Below, one piece after another: positions 1 to 4,921 of a DNA stretch of 5,325 bases (its first letter is position 1; each line of letters starts with the position of its first letter). The stretch lies in assembly GCA_021795255.1 (NCBI GenBank), contig JAJYPQ010000318.1, forward strand, positions 1 through 5,325, given 5' to 3'. The notes under the pieces are model-generated. The model did not search any database. It was not told where the DNA came from and worked only from the letters and a program-made list of their open reading frames with translations. This DNA comes from Pseudomonadota bacterium (GTDB taxonomy: Bacteria; Pseudomonadota; Gammaproteobacteria; Acidiferrobacterales; Acidiferrobacteraceae). Made by a program: the position numbers and the translations under genes.

Positions 1-55
1 GAAAGCGGATCTCTTCGAGTTTCTCGTGAGAGAGTTTGCGTCCATCAACCTTCAT
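1..55 (-). CDS. IS630-family transposase, N-terminal fragment (runs off left edge)
   Basis: Reading leftward from base 55, the frame gives MKVDGRKLSHEKLEEIRF and then leaves the window. This lysine- and glutamate-rich opening resembles the start of IS630-family transposases, where it precedes a helix-turn-helix DNA-binding domain; the catalytic DDE domain would lie outside the window. The protein would cut and join its own element ends, usually at TA dinucleotides. An in-frame ATG six codons upstream (base 73, adding MCYNGH) is an alternative start. Neither start has a good Shine-Dalgarno sequence; the upstream one has only a weak AGAGA very close to it. The ATG at 55 was chosen because the family-like sequence begins there. 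The assignment rests on recognition of 18 residues, so the family is likely but unproven, and whether the element is intact cannot be seen. Confidence 0.55.
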   Translation of the reverse strand, partial: MKVDGRKLSHEKLEEIRF

Positions 56-129
56 ATGACCATTGTAGCACATGGTCTCTAAATTGTGAACTGATTAGTA
101 AGACCCCAAAATACGTCAACCCTAAAATA
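1..129 (-). mobile_element. Terminal part of an IS630-like insertion sequence
   Basis: The ~70 bases upstream of the transposase start are AT-richer than the rest of the window and carry two near-identical decamers, CCCCAAAATA (104-113) and CCCTAAAATA (120-129), 16 bases apart. Spaced repeats of this kind are common transposase-binding sites at IS ends. The outer edge is inferred to lie at a TA, either 123-124 or 128-129, because IS630 elements insert at TA. The opposite terminal repeat is outside the window, so the exact boundary is not established. Confidence 0.45.
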
Positions 130-148
130 GCAGCGGAAAGGGGCTGTC

Positions 149-177
149 TTGTCAAAGGGCGCGACATGAGTTAAAAA
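149..177 (+). promoter_or_regulatory. Candidate sigma70-type promoter just outside the IS end
   Basis: TTGTCA (149-154, five of six to TTGACA) is followed after 17 bases by TAAAAA (172-177, four of six to TATAAT), predicting transcription rightward from about base 184. It points away from the IS into a gene-free stretch with several hairpins. A perfect TTGACA at 182-187 lacks a good -10 partner. This is a hexamer match only. Confidence 0.3.
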
Positions 178-436
178 ACTTTTGACATTATACGGCATCG
201 AAGGAGAGAAACGGGTCACTCCTTAGGCGGGAAACGGAGAGGGGGGCGCGGCCGCTCCCTTCGTTTACCGGATCCGGAAGCTCCCCGGATCAATTCCCAG
301 ATGGGGAAAGAGTGTTCCAATACTGCCCACTGGCAGAAGGTATCCCGCTTCATGGCATCGTCCGCGGAGGGTCGTATATCTGTCCTGTAGACCTTCCGGA
401 GATTTCAAAGCCGCCAGGATTGGATCCGTTCGGTGT

Positions 437-467
437 TTGACACATATCTCCGTGGCCGTCCTATCTT
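437..467 (+). promoter_or_regulatory. Candidate promoter with perfect TTGACA -35
   Basis: TTGACA (437-442) is followed by CTATCT after 18 bases or TATCTT (462-467) after 19 bases. The -35 is perfect but the spacing and -10 are only fair. A start near 474 would lie just upstream of the terminator-like hairpin at 487-514, giving either a very short RNA or an attenuated leader toward the dehydrogenase gene. Confidence 0.25.
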
Positions 468-486
468 CTATCCTTTTTTCGTCTAC

Positions 487-514
487 GGAAGGCGCGGCTT
501 AGCCTTCCTTGTTT
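487..514 (+). terminator. Rho-independent terminator-like hairpin
   Basis: GGAAGGC (487-493) and GCCTTCC (502-508) form a perfect 7-base-pair stem with loop GCGGCTTA, followed directly by TTGTTT (509-514). The T-rich side marks it as acting on rightward transcripts; on the other strand the stem is followed by an A-rich run. No + strand gene ends upstream, so it would end a non-coding transcript or read-through from the IS region. Confidence 0.45.
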
Positions 515-515
515 C

Positions 516-694
516 AGCTCGAATGGATCGGGACGCGGGGACGAAATGAGGGCGGGATGCCACATCGGTCAAGATGATCATCCGCGAGTTCGAATGACGA
601 TTTGTGGAAACACTTAGGGACCGCCCAGAAGTCTCGGGGTGTTGTGCGCGGCTTCGCCTCTCCGCTAAGGTAAGGGGCGACTTTTTCGGGAGAG
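516..694. other. Upstream region of the dehydrogenase gene, no gene seen
   Basis: No supported coding frame was found; the open frames here are shadows of neighbours. It contains the perfect 10-base palindrome GATGATCATC (573-582), about 90 bases before the candidate promoter of the dehydrogenase gene, which could be an operator. There is no direct evidence of binding. Confidence 0.3.
642..671 (+). promoter_or_regulatory. Candidate promoter of the SDR gene
   Basis: TTGTGC (642-647) is followed after 18 bases by TAAGGT (666-671), giving a start near 678 and a ~29-base leader before the ATG at 707. The -35 is poor (TTG only). The layout (TTGT, 18-base spacer, TAAGGT) matches the candidate promoter of the MFS gene on the other strand (4910-4881), which slightly strengthens both. 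Confidence 0.25.
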
Positions 695-706
695 TTGCGG
701 CACAGG

Positions 707-1495
707 ATGGTCAGCAGATCCAACACCAAAACGGTTGTCATCACCGGTGCCGGTAGTGGTATCGGCCGCGCTTTGGCGCTGGCGTACGCGGATCCGGGGC
801 GAGGGCTGCTGCTCATTGGCCGTCGGGTTGCGGCCTTGGAGTCTACGGCAGCCCTCCTTCGTGACCGCGGTGCCAAGGTCATGGTCGCAGTGGCGGACGT
901 CCGTGATACCAGGGCTCTTGATGCCTTAGCCACCCGCTGTCATGAGGCCTTTGGCGAGATCGGGATCGTCATCGCCAATGCCGGCATCGGCCGCGGCACC
1001 TTGAGCTCGGAGCCAGCAGATCGAGGGGTGTTTGCAGATATTATCCAGATCAACCTCATCGGAGTCGAAAATACCGTAAGCGCCTTCCTGCCCTATCTAG
1101 GTCCCGGGGGTCGGGTCGCGGGGATCGCCAGTGTCGCCGGTCTGCGCGGTCTGCCTGGGGTAGCGGCCTATTCGGCCTCCAAGGCGGGTTTGATTGCCTA
1201 TCTGGAGAGCCTGCGACTCGAGCTTCGCGAGCGTCGGATCCGCGTCTCTTGCATCGCACCAGGATATATCGACACACCTATGACCGCAGACAATCGCCAC
1301 CCTATGCCTTGGCTCATGCCCGTTAGCCTAGCGGCGATAGCGATGCGGCGTACCATAGACCGCGGCCGGCCGTGGTTGGTGCTGCCCTGGCAGATGGCGG
1401 CAGTCGCCTGGATACTGCGGCGACTCCCCATACCCGTCTATGATTTTTTGATTGCCCGGGTCTCTGGAAAAGCCCGGCGGATTCCCGAGAAATAG
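707..1495 (+). CDS. Short-chain dehydrogenase/reductase (classical SDR fold)
   Basis: The 262-residue product fits the classical SDR length (about 250). Visible landmarks are the cofactor loop TGAGSGIG (residues 13-20), a basic GRR (38-40) after the second strand that suggests NADP(H) over NAD(H), the acidic DV (64-65), NAG (91-93), Asn116, and the catalytic set Ser142, Tyr155 and Lys159 with exact YxxxK spacing. The PG motif and TP lie in APGYIDTPMT after the active site. The enzyme would oxidise an alcohol or reduce a ketone in the cytoplasm; the substrate is not readable. The last ~50 residues are rich in Trp, Arg and hydrophobics (WQMAAVAWILRRLPIPVYDF), which may form a membrane-touching tail. 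The ATG at 707 was chosen because it puts the glycine motif at the usual distance; a TTG at 695 would add four residues. GGGAG at 688-692 is a distant, weak ribosome site. It sits alone, 326 bases ahead of luxR on the same strand. Confidence 0.9.
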   Translation: MVSRSNTKTVVITGAGSGIGRALALAYADPGRGLLLIGRRVAALESTAALLRDRGAKVMVAVADVRDTRALDALATRCHEAFGEIGIVIANAGIGRGTLSSEPADRGVFADIIQINLIGVENTVSAFLPYLGPGGRVAGIASVAGLRGLPGVAAYSASKAGLIAYLESLRLELRERRIRVSCIAPGYIDTPMTADNRHPMPWLMPVSLAAIAMRRTIDRGRPWLVLPWQMAAVAWILRRLPIPVYDFLIARVSGKARRIPEK

Positions 1496-1502
1496 GCCTA
1501 TT
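1491..1502. repeat. Perfect 12-base palindrome over the SDR stop codon
   Basis: AATAGGCCTATT reads the same on both strands and includes the TAG stop at 1493-1495. It is followed by CACTGG/CCAGTG (1509-1514/1530-1535), a 6-base-pair hairpin with a 15-base loop and no T run. Together they could slow or end transcription after the SDR gene, but neither is a standard terminator. Confidence 0.35.
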
Positions 1503-1749
1503 AGCGAGCACTGGGAGTTACTGAAAGAGCCAGTGGGCCTCCCCGTAGGTCGTCGATGTTCGGGCGCATATCGCCTGCGCCCTAGTTATCAAGGGGGCCG
1601 GAATCCGCCTATCGCAGCAGACTACTACCATGATCCGCGCGCCCTGGCCCCATTTGGAGCAGGTCTTGGGCGCGCAGGCTGTGATAGGTTCGATAAGGCC
1701 TCGGGCACTCAAGTTGTTAGTCGTCACGCGGCGGATCGAGAGGCCCATG
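1503..1749. other. Intergenic region between SDR and luxR, no gene seen
   Basis: Open frames cross this stretch on both strands, but their products are arginine- and proline-rich low-complexity sequences with no recognisable domain and poor starts. No convincing sigma70 promoter for luxR was found. No clear lux-box palindrome is present; CCCCGTAGG at 1541-1549 resembles one half of a lux box, without a matching second half. Confidence 0.4.
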
Positions 1750-1782
1750 CCTTCGACGATTGGAGGTCGCTCGAAGGAGGTG
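1750..1782 (+). promoter_or_regulatory. Hairpin covering part of a strong Shine-Dalgarno sequence ahead of luxR
   Basis: CCTTCGA (1750-1756) pairs perfectly with TCGAAGG (1771-1777). After one bulged C (1770), CGA (1757-1759) pairs with TCG (1767-1769), leaving the loop TTGGAGG (1760-1766). The right arm takes up AAGG of the SD GAAGGAGGTG (1773-1782), the best ribosome site in the window. The loop carries a second GGAGG (1762-1766). In RNA this could limit ribosome access to the luxR leader, so it is a candidate translational control element. Base pairing is seen directly; function is inferred. Confidence 0.4.
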
Positions 1783-1785
1783 CTA

Positions 1786-1976
1786 ATGTGAAAGGACACG
1801 AACTGACGGCTCTTCGAACGTATGACCTTAGCGCCTGCGTCTGGCGAGATGGCCCGCATGCAAAGCGCGCTCGCACGGCTTTCGAAACGGGATATGGTGG
1901 CGCTCGCGACGCTCGCCTACCAAGCTGGAAGGGCCGCAAACGCGGACGCGGGACAGGAGGTTCTGTACGCGCTTAA
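1786..1976 (+). other. Start-stop codon pair and possible leader ORF overlapping luxR
   Basis: The strong SD at 1773-1782 is placed for ATG 1786, which is in the luxR frame but is followed at once by TGA (1789-1791), with another in-frame TGA at 1804-1806. Shifted by two bases, GTG 1788 opens a 62-codon frame ending at TAA 1974-1976 that overlaps the first 155 bases of luxR. Its product (VKGHELTALRTYDLSACVW and onward) is basic and unrecognised. Options are a minimal start-stop element, a coupled leader peptide, or a sequence error that has split the true luxR start. The 62-codon frame is probably not a functional protein. Confidence 0.25.
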
Positions 1977-2619
1977 GGCCTTGGTCCCTCTCGACGCCGC
2001 CTTATGCGCCCTTGTCCGGCTCGACGCCCGAGTCGGGGCCCTCGAAGTGAAGGCGATTCTCGCCGTCGATTGGCCCCCGGAATGGCTCGCCCTTTACCGG
2101 AACCATCGTTATGACCGGGTCGATCCGGTGCTGCGCATCCACTTTGCGCACTACGCCCCTCAGGTTTGGTCGCACACCTACCGCAATGCCACGTCCTCCG
2201 AGGAACGGCAGTTTATCGAAACCTCCGGGCGTTTCGGATTAAGGGACGGCATGACATTCGGCATGGCCTGTGGGGGACAGCGCGGGGGAAGCGTACTGTC
2301 TTTTGTTGGCGAGGGTTTCGTGCAGGAGCCTCGCTACCAGACTATGCTCGAGTACCTGACGCCCGCGCTCCATAGCATCTTGCTGCGGCTCGCGGGATGC
2401 GCGCCCCGGGCACGGGTGCCCTTGACGACCCGGGAACGGGAGGTCTTGCGTTGGGCGAGCCTCGGCAAGACGACATGGGAAATGGCGCGGATCATGGGTA
2501 TCAGAGAGCGTACCGTGATATTTCACTTTCACAATGTTATGCGCAAGTTGAAGGCTCGAAACCGGGTTCAGGCCATGGCCCGGGCTGCGGCGCTGGGTTT
2601 GTTTGGTGACTGTCCATGA
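1822..2619 (+). CDS. luxR: LuxR-family AHL-responsive transcription regulator
   Basis: The product of up to 265 residues has two domains. Residues ~25-190 form the autoinducer-binding domain: Trp88, Tyr92, Asp101-Pro102, Trp116 and Gly143 match TraR Trp57, Tyr61, Asp70-Pro71, Trp85 and Gly113 in order and near-exact spacing. Residues ~199-260 form the GerE-type helix-turn-helix, with LTTREREVL (201-209), Gly215 and recognition helix RERTVIFHFHNVMRKL (228-243); Glu205, Leu209 and Gly215 match TraR Glu178, Leu182 and Gly188. It should bind an AHL in the cytoplasm and then operator DNA. Position 84 is Trp where LasR and TraR have a ligand-contacting Tyr. The start is uncertain: ATG 1822 has no ribosome site, and ATG 1858 (253 residues) or ATG 1894 (241 residues) give more usual LuxR lengths. 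It converges on luxI with an 83-base 3' overlap, the layout known from EsaR/EsaI, which supports a cognate pair. Confidence 0.92.
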   Translation: MTLAPASGEMARMQSALARLSKRDMVALATLAYQAGRAANADAGQEVLYALKALVPLDAALCALVRLDARVGALEVKAILAVDWPPEWLALYRNHRYDRVDPVLRIHFAHYAPQVWSHTYRNATSSEERQFIETSGRFGLRDGMTFGMACGGQRGGSVLSFVGEGFVQEPRYQTMLEYLTPALHSILLRLAGCAPRARVPLTTREREVLRWASLGKTTWEMARIMGIRERTVIFHFHNVMRKLKARNRVQAMARAAALGLFGDCP

Positions 2620-3229
2620 GCCAGATCGTAAATTGCGATGGGTGTTCCAGCGCCAGGGCGTGGAAGACGTCCCAATCCAAGAGGGCTGCGACGCAAGGCC
2701 TACCGCAGCCGAGGACTTGGGCCTGACCCACCACGGAACAGGGAAAGCCCCAAAGACGCAGCGTCCGAAGATAAGGGGTTTGGACCACAAGATAGAGGTA
2801 GCGAACGCCGTGGCGGCAAGACCAGTGGTAGATGCCCTTGTAGAGAAGACAAGAGACCAGCGCAGACGGGCGTTGTGATCTCGGCGTCCGACGGGTGGCG
2901 AGGCGAGTGACCTCGACGGTATCGGCCTGTTTTTTGATGCCATGGTCAGGTCCGACAAGGGTCAGGAACTCTCGTTCCAGCATAAATCGGCGCTCCGAGG
3001 GTATGAGACGCACGACCCCGACGAGCGCGTTTTCCTCGGTAAAGACCCCGATCGACGTGGAGCCCTCTTCGTAGTCGTCGCATTCCAGACCATCGGGGCG
3101 TCCTTGCACCCAGGCAAGCGCGCGGCAATAGATGGCGTGGCGAAGTCGGTAGGCCTGGAGATAGTCTTCGGGGGTCTCCAGGATGCGGACTGTCAATCCG
3201 TTGTCGGTCAAGCCAAAGCGATCATTCAT
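2537..3229 (-). CDS. luxI: LuxI-family acyl-homoserine-lactone synthase (GNAT-type acyltransferase)
   Basis: The 230-residue product carries the LuxI signature in order: Arg30, Tyr34 and Trp40 (LuxI R-x3-F-x5-W, exact spacing), Glu49-x-Asp51-x-Tyr53-Glu54 (E-x-D-x-[FY]-D), Arg74 in VGVVRLIPS, and Glu106-x-Thr108-Arg109 in VEVTRLATR (E-x-S-R). The enzyme would join an acyl chain from acyl-ACP or acyl-CoA to S-adenosylmethionine and release an AHL. The last position of the D/E motif is Glu instead of Asp, and the usual Ser is Thr. RLRHAIYC and PDGLECDDYE also recall exosortase/PEP-CTERM-associated acyltransferases, a sister group; the partner luxR favours AHL synthesis. Residues ~205-230 form a Pro-rich tail encoded by the antisense of the luxR helix-turn-helix end, probably outside the fold. 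The ATG at 3229 has only a weak TTAGGG eight bases upstream. The MFS gene lies 116 bases upstream on the same strand. Confidence 0.85.
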   Translation of the reverse strand: MNDRFGLTDNGLTVRILETPEDYLQAYRLRHAIYCRALAWVQGRPDGLECDDYEEGSTSIGVFTEENALVGVVRLIPSERRFMLEREFLTLVGPDHGIKKQADTVEVTRLATRRTPRSQRPSALVSCLLYKGIYHWSCRHGVRYLYLVVQTPYLRTLRLWGFPCSVVGQAQVLGCGRPCVAALLDWDVFHALALEHPSQFTIWLMDSHQTNPAPQPGPWPEPGFEPSTCA

Positions 3230-3296
3230 GGCGAGCGCCCTAAGGGGGTGGTCGGTCCTAGATAGCGTATTTTGGGCGTTAGGTGGCCCCGCTATT

Positions 3297-3312
3297 TACC
3301 GAAGGGTCGGTA
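3297..3312. promoter_or_regulatory. Perfect dyad upstream of luxI, candidate LuxR operator
   Basis: TACCGA and TCGGTA are perfect 6-base inverted arms around AGGG, centred about 75 bases upstream of the luxI ATG. On the luxI strand the best -10 candidate is TACGCT (3269-3264), about 38 bases from the dyad centre, roughly where a LuxR-type activator site would sit. The sequence does not match the classical 20-base lux box. It could instead form a small hairpin after the MFS stop codon, but there is no T run, so terminator function is less likely. Confidence 0.35.
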
Positions 3313-3345
3313 TGTGGAGGGGGTGGTACTCCGGGTAGGAACGGT

Positions 3346-4839
3346 CTAGGGGGCGCGATCGCGGCCCGAACCGGGGAATGAGGAGCGAGGGCTTTGGGGG
3401 GCGCTGCCCTGGGGCGGCTGAGACAAGGGGGCGGATAGCGCCTCGAGGGGAAGGCCCTCGGCCGCGATCCCAAAAAACCATTCGGCCAAGGCCCCAAGCC
3501 CCATCAAACCGGCCCCGAGAAGATAGCCATTGAAGACCCGGCCCCGTGATCCTGTAGCGATAAGAACGGCGAACACGGTCGGCGCTAGGACCCCGCCGCT
3601 GGCGGTGCCTAAGGCGTAAAAAAGCGCGATGGCACTGGCTCGGATCTCGACCGGGAAGCTCTCGCTCACGGTGAGATAAGCGCCGCTTGCGCCGGCCGAG
3701 GCAAAAAAGAACATGACGGCCCAGGCAGCGGTCTGGGAGACAACGGTCAGCGCGTGGTCACGAAACAAGGTGGCGCTGGCTATCATCAAAAGGCCGGACA
3801 GGGCATAGGTGCCGATCATCATCGGGCGCCTGCCTACGGTATCGAAGAACCGCGCCAAAAAGGCCGCGCCCAGAAAGTTGCTCAAGGCGAAGGGTAAGAC
3901 ATAAAGGCCGACGGCAGGGGCCGACACATGGTAGAAGCGGACCAAGACGAGGCCGTAGGTAAAGAAAAACGCGTTGTAGAAGAAGGCCTGGGACGCCATG
4001 AGGATCGTGCCGAGAAGAGCGCGCTTCCGGTAACGGGCCCATATGATACGAATGGCGCTTGTGAGTTTGATCCGAAACCGGGCTGGGGTGTTCGGCATCG
4101 CCCGTACGGGCTTTGCGGGCGGTTCTTTCTTTAGGCTCCGGTACACGGCGCGCTCGAGGGCTCTCACGATATCCAAGGCCTCGTGCTCGCGCCCACGGCC
4201 CACGAGCCAGCGCGGGCTTTCAGGGATGCGCGAACGCAAGACGAGGGCGATGAGGCCGAGAACCGCGCCAGCCCCGAAGGCGAGACGCCAGCCGAGGAAA
4301 AGGGGTAGCCAAGCGGGGTTGAGCAGCGCGAGGCTCAGGCCTGCGGCGCCTGCGGCCCCCAACCAAAAGCTGCCATTAATCACGATGTCGATGCGGCCGC
4401 GGCGCGCCGCCGGCACGAGTTCTTGAATTGCTGAGTTGATGGCGCAATATTCGCCGCCGATCCCGGCGCCCGTGAAGAAGCGAAACACGGCGAGACTACC
4501 GATATCCCAGGCGAGACCCGAGGCGGCCGTGGCCGTGATGTAGAGGAGCAGCGTCACCGTAAAAAGCCGTTTGCGGCCCGAACGATCCGCGAGATAGCCG
4601 AAAAGTAGACTGCCGAGGACGGCGCCGAGAAGATAGCTGCTTGCGACAAGTCCGACAGCCTGGGCCGAAAGTCCCAAGGTTTGGGGGCGCCTTAGGATCG
4701 GCGCAAGCGAGCCTACGAGCGTGACCTCGAGACCATCGAGAATCCAGGCGATACCAAGCGCGAACACCATACGCCTATGGAACGGTGACCAGGGAAGTCG
4801 ATCGAGTCGGGCGGCGACATCATGCGCTGGGGCGGCCAT
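3346..4839 (-). CDS. MFS transporter, sugar-porter-like branch
   Basis: The 497-residue product is an inner-membrane major facilitator with hydrophobic segments consistent with 12 helices. The first helix (~24-46) has Asp35 and Glu38 in ILDGLEVTL. Helix 2 is followed by motif A, GYLADRSGRKR (81-91). RFFTGAGIGGEY (120-131) lies in the fourth-helix region, and PESPRWLVGRGR (206-217) is the sugar/metabolite-porter signature after helix 6. A long charged loop (~213-270) joins the halves, and the second half repeats motif A as FDTVGRRPMM. The last ~36 residues are a Pro/Ser/Gly-rich soluble tail. It would move a small solute, probably with protons; substrate and direction are not readable. The ATG at 4839 is supported by AGGA eight bases upstream and by a family-like N-terminus (RLDRLPWSPFHRR). 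It lies upstream of luxI on the same strand, so read-through into luxI is possible, but a 116-base gap and a dyad separate them. Confidence 0.9.
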   Translation of the reverse strand: MAAPAHDVAARLDRLPWSPFHRRMVFALGIAWILDGLEVTLVGSLAPILRRPQTLGLSAQAVGLVASSYLLGAVLGSLLFGYLADRSGRKRLFTVTLLLYITATAASGLAWDIGSLAVFRFFTGAGIGGEYCAINSAIQELVPAARRGRIDIVINGSFWLGAAGAAGLSLALLNPAWLPLFLGWRLAFGAGAVLGLIALVLRSRIPESPRWLVGRGREHEALDIVRALERAVYRSLKKEPPAKPVRAMPNTPARFRIKLTSAIRIIWARYRKRALLGTILMASQAFFYNAFFFTYGLVLVRFYHVSAPAVGLYVLPFALSNFLGAAFLARFFDTVGRRPMMIGTYALSGLLMIASATLFRDHALTVVSQTAAWAVMFFFASAGASGAYLTVSESFPVEIRASAIALFYALGTASGGVLAPTVFAVLIATGSRGRVFNGYLLGAGLMGLGALAEWFFGIAAEGLPLEALSAPLSQPPQGSAPQSPRSSFPGSGRDRAP

Positions 4840-4880
4840 GGTGCGGGTCCTGGAGGCGAGGGTGGGCTGCGTGTGTGGCC

Positions 4881-4910
4881 ACCTTACCGAGAAGCCTCGG
4901 CGCCTGACAA
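4881..4910 (-). promoter_or_regulatory. Candidate promoter of the MFS gene
   Basis: On the minus strand TTGTCA (4910-4905, five of six) is followed after 18 bases by TAAGGT (4886-4881, four of six), predicting a start near 4874 and a ~35-base leader to the ATG at 4839. CTGAC-AA-GTCAG (4904-4915) overlaps the -35, and the dyad at 4884-4900 covers the spacer and -10. A repressor at either site would block polymerase. Confidence 0.4.
4884..4900. promoter_or_regulatory. Dyad in the MFS promoter resembling the luxI dyad
   Basis: On the + strand the sequence is TTACCGA-GAAGCC-TCGG. The luxI upstream site is TTACCGA-AGGG-TCGG, the same arms with a spacer two bases shorter. Within this site CCGAG/CTCGG form perfect 5-base inverted arms around four bases. 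The position between -35 and -10 suggests a repressor operator if it is bound at all. Confidence 0.3.
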
Positions 4911-4915
4911 GTCAG
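4904..4915. repeat. Inverted repeat CTGAC-AA-GTCAG over the MFS -35
   Basis: Perfect 5-base arms with a 2-base centre overlap the TTGTCA -35 on the minus strand. CGCC (4901-4904) and GGCG (4918-4921) extend the symmetry imperfectly. It has CTG and CAG ends like a lux box, but only six bases separate them, compared with ten in a lux box. Confidence 0.3.
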
Positions 4916-4921
4916 ATGGCG

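Larger units (their letters stand above)
130..515 (+). other. Gene-free stretch with clustered hairpins; possible structured RNA
   Basis: No convincing coding frame was found on either strand. Four compact inverted repeats follow one another. The first is an imperfect arm pair 229-243/255-269 with two mismatches and two G-T pairs. The second is GATCCGG/CCGGATC at 271-277/285-291, perfect with a 7-base loop. The third is TTCCC/GGGAA at 294-298/304-308. The fourth is CTGCC/GGCAG at 323-327/332-336 with a 4-base loop. They lie between a candidate promoter (149-177) and a terminator-like hairpin (487-514), an arrangement that fits a non-coding RNA of about 330 bases or a long leader. It shows none of the hallmark sequences I know for RNase P RNA or tmRNA. 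Decayed mobile DNA beside the IS is an equally good explanation. Confidence 0.2.

Noticed and set aside
586..604. GAGTTCGAATGAC as a tRNA T-arm
   Set aside because: The flanking bases do not form the five-pair stem, and no acceptor or anticodon arm is present.
514..933. Minus-strand open frame of 139 codons
   Set aside because: About half of it is antisense to the SDR gene, and the product is Arg/Ser/Pro-rich low complexity, as expected of a shadow frame in GC-rich DNA.
1541..1565. CCCCGTAGG as a lux box upstream of luxR
   Set aside because: Only one half resembles the lux-box consensus; the second half lacks the required symmetry.
1518..1859. Minus-strand open frame of 113 codons upstream of luxR
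   Set aside because: No recognisable domain and no ribosome site; it runs antisense into the luxR start.
1452..1976. Long + strand open frame of 174 codons across the SDR-luxR gap
   Set aside because: It overlaps both real genes out of frame, has no ribosome site at its start, and gives an Arg/Gly-rich product without a domain. Only the GTG at 1788 inside it has a good SD, and that is described separately.
2645..2665. GC-rich hairpin TTCCA..TGGAA just after the luxR stop, as a terminator
   Set aside because: There is no T run and the bases are coding in luxI, so the symmetry is probably coincidental.
2603..3265. Plus-strand open frames opposite luxI
   Set aside because: The minus frame has a full set of LuxI signature residues, so these are shadows.
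3928..4426. Plus-strand open frames within the MFS gene
   Set aside because: They are antisense to conserved MFS helices and the PESPRWL motif, and give Arg-rich products.
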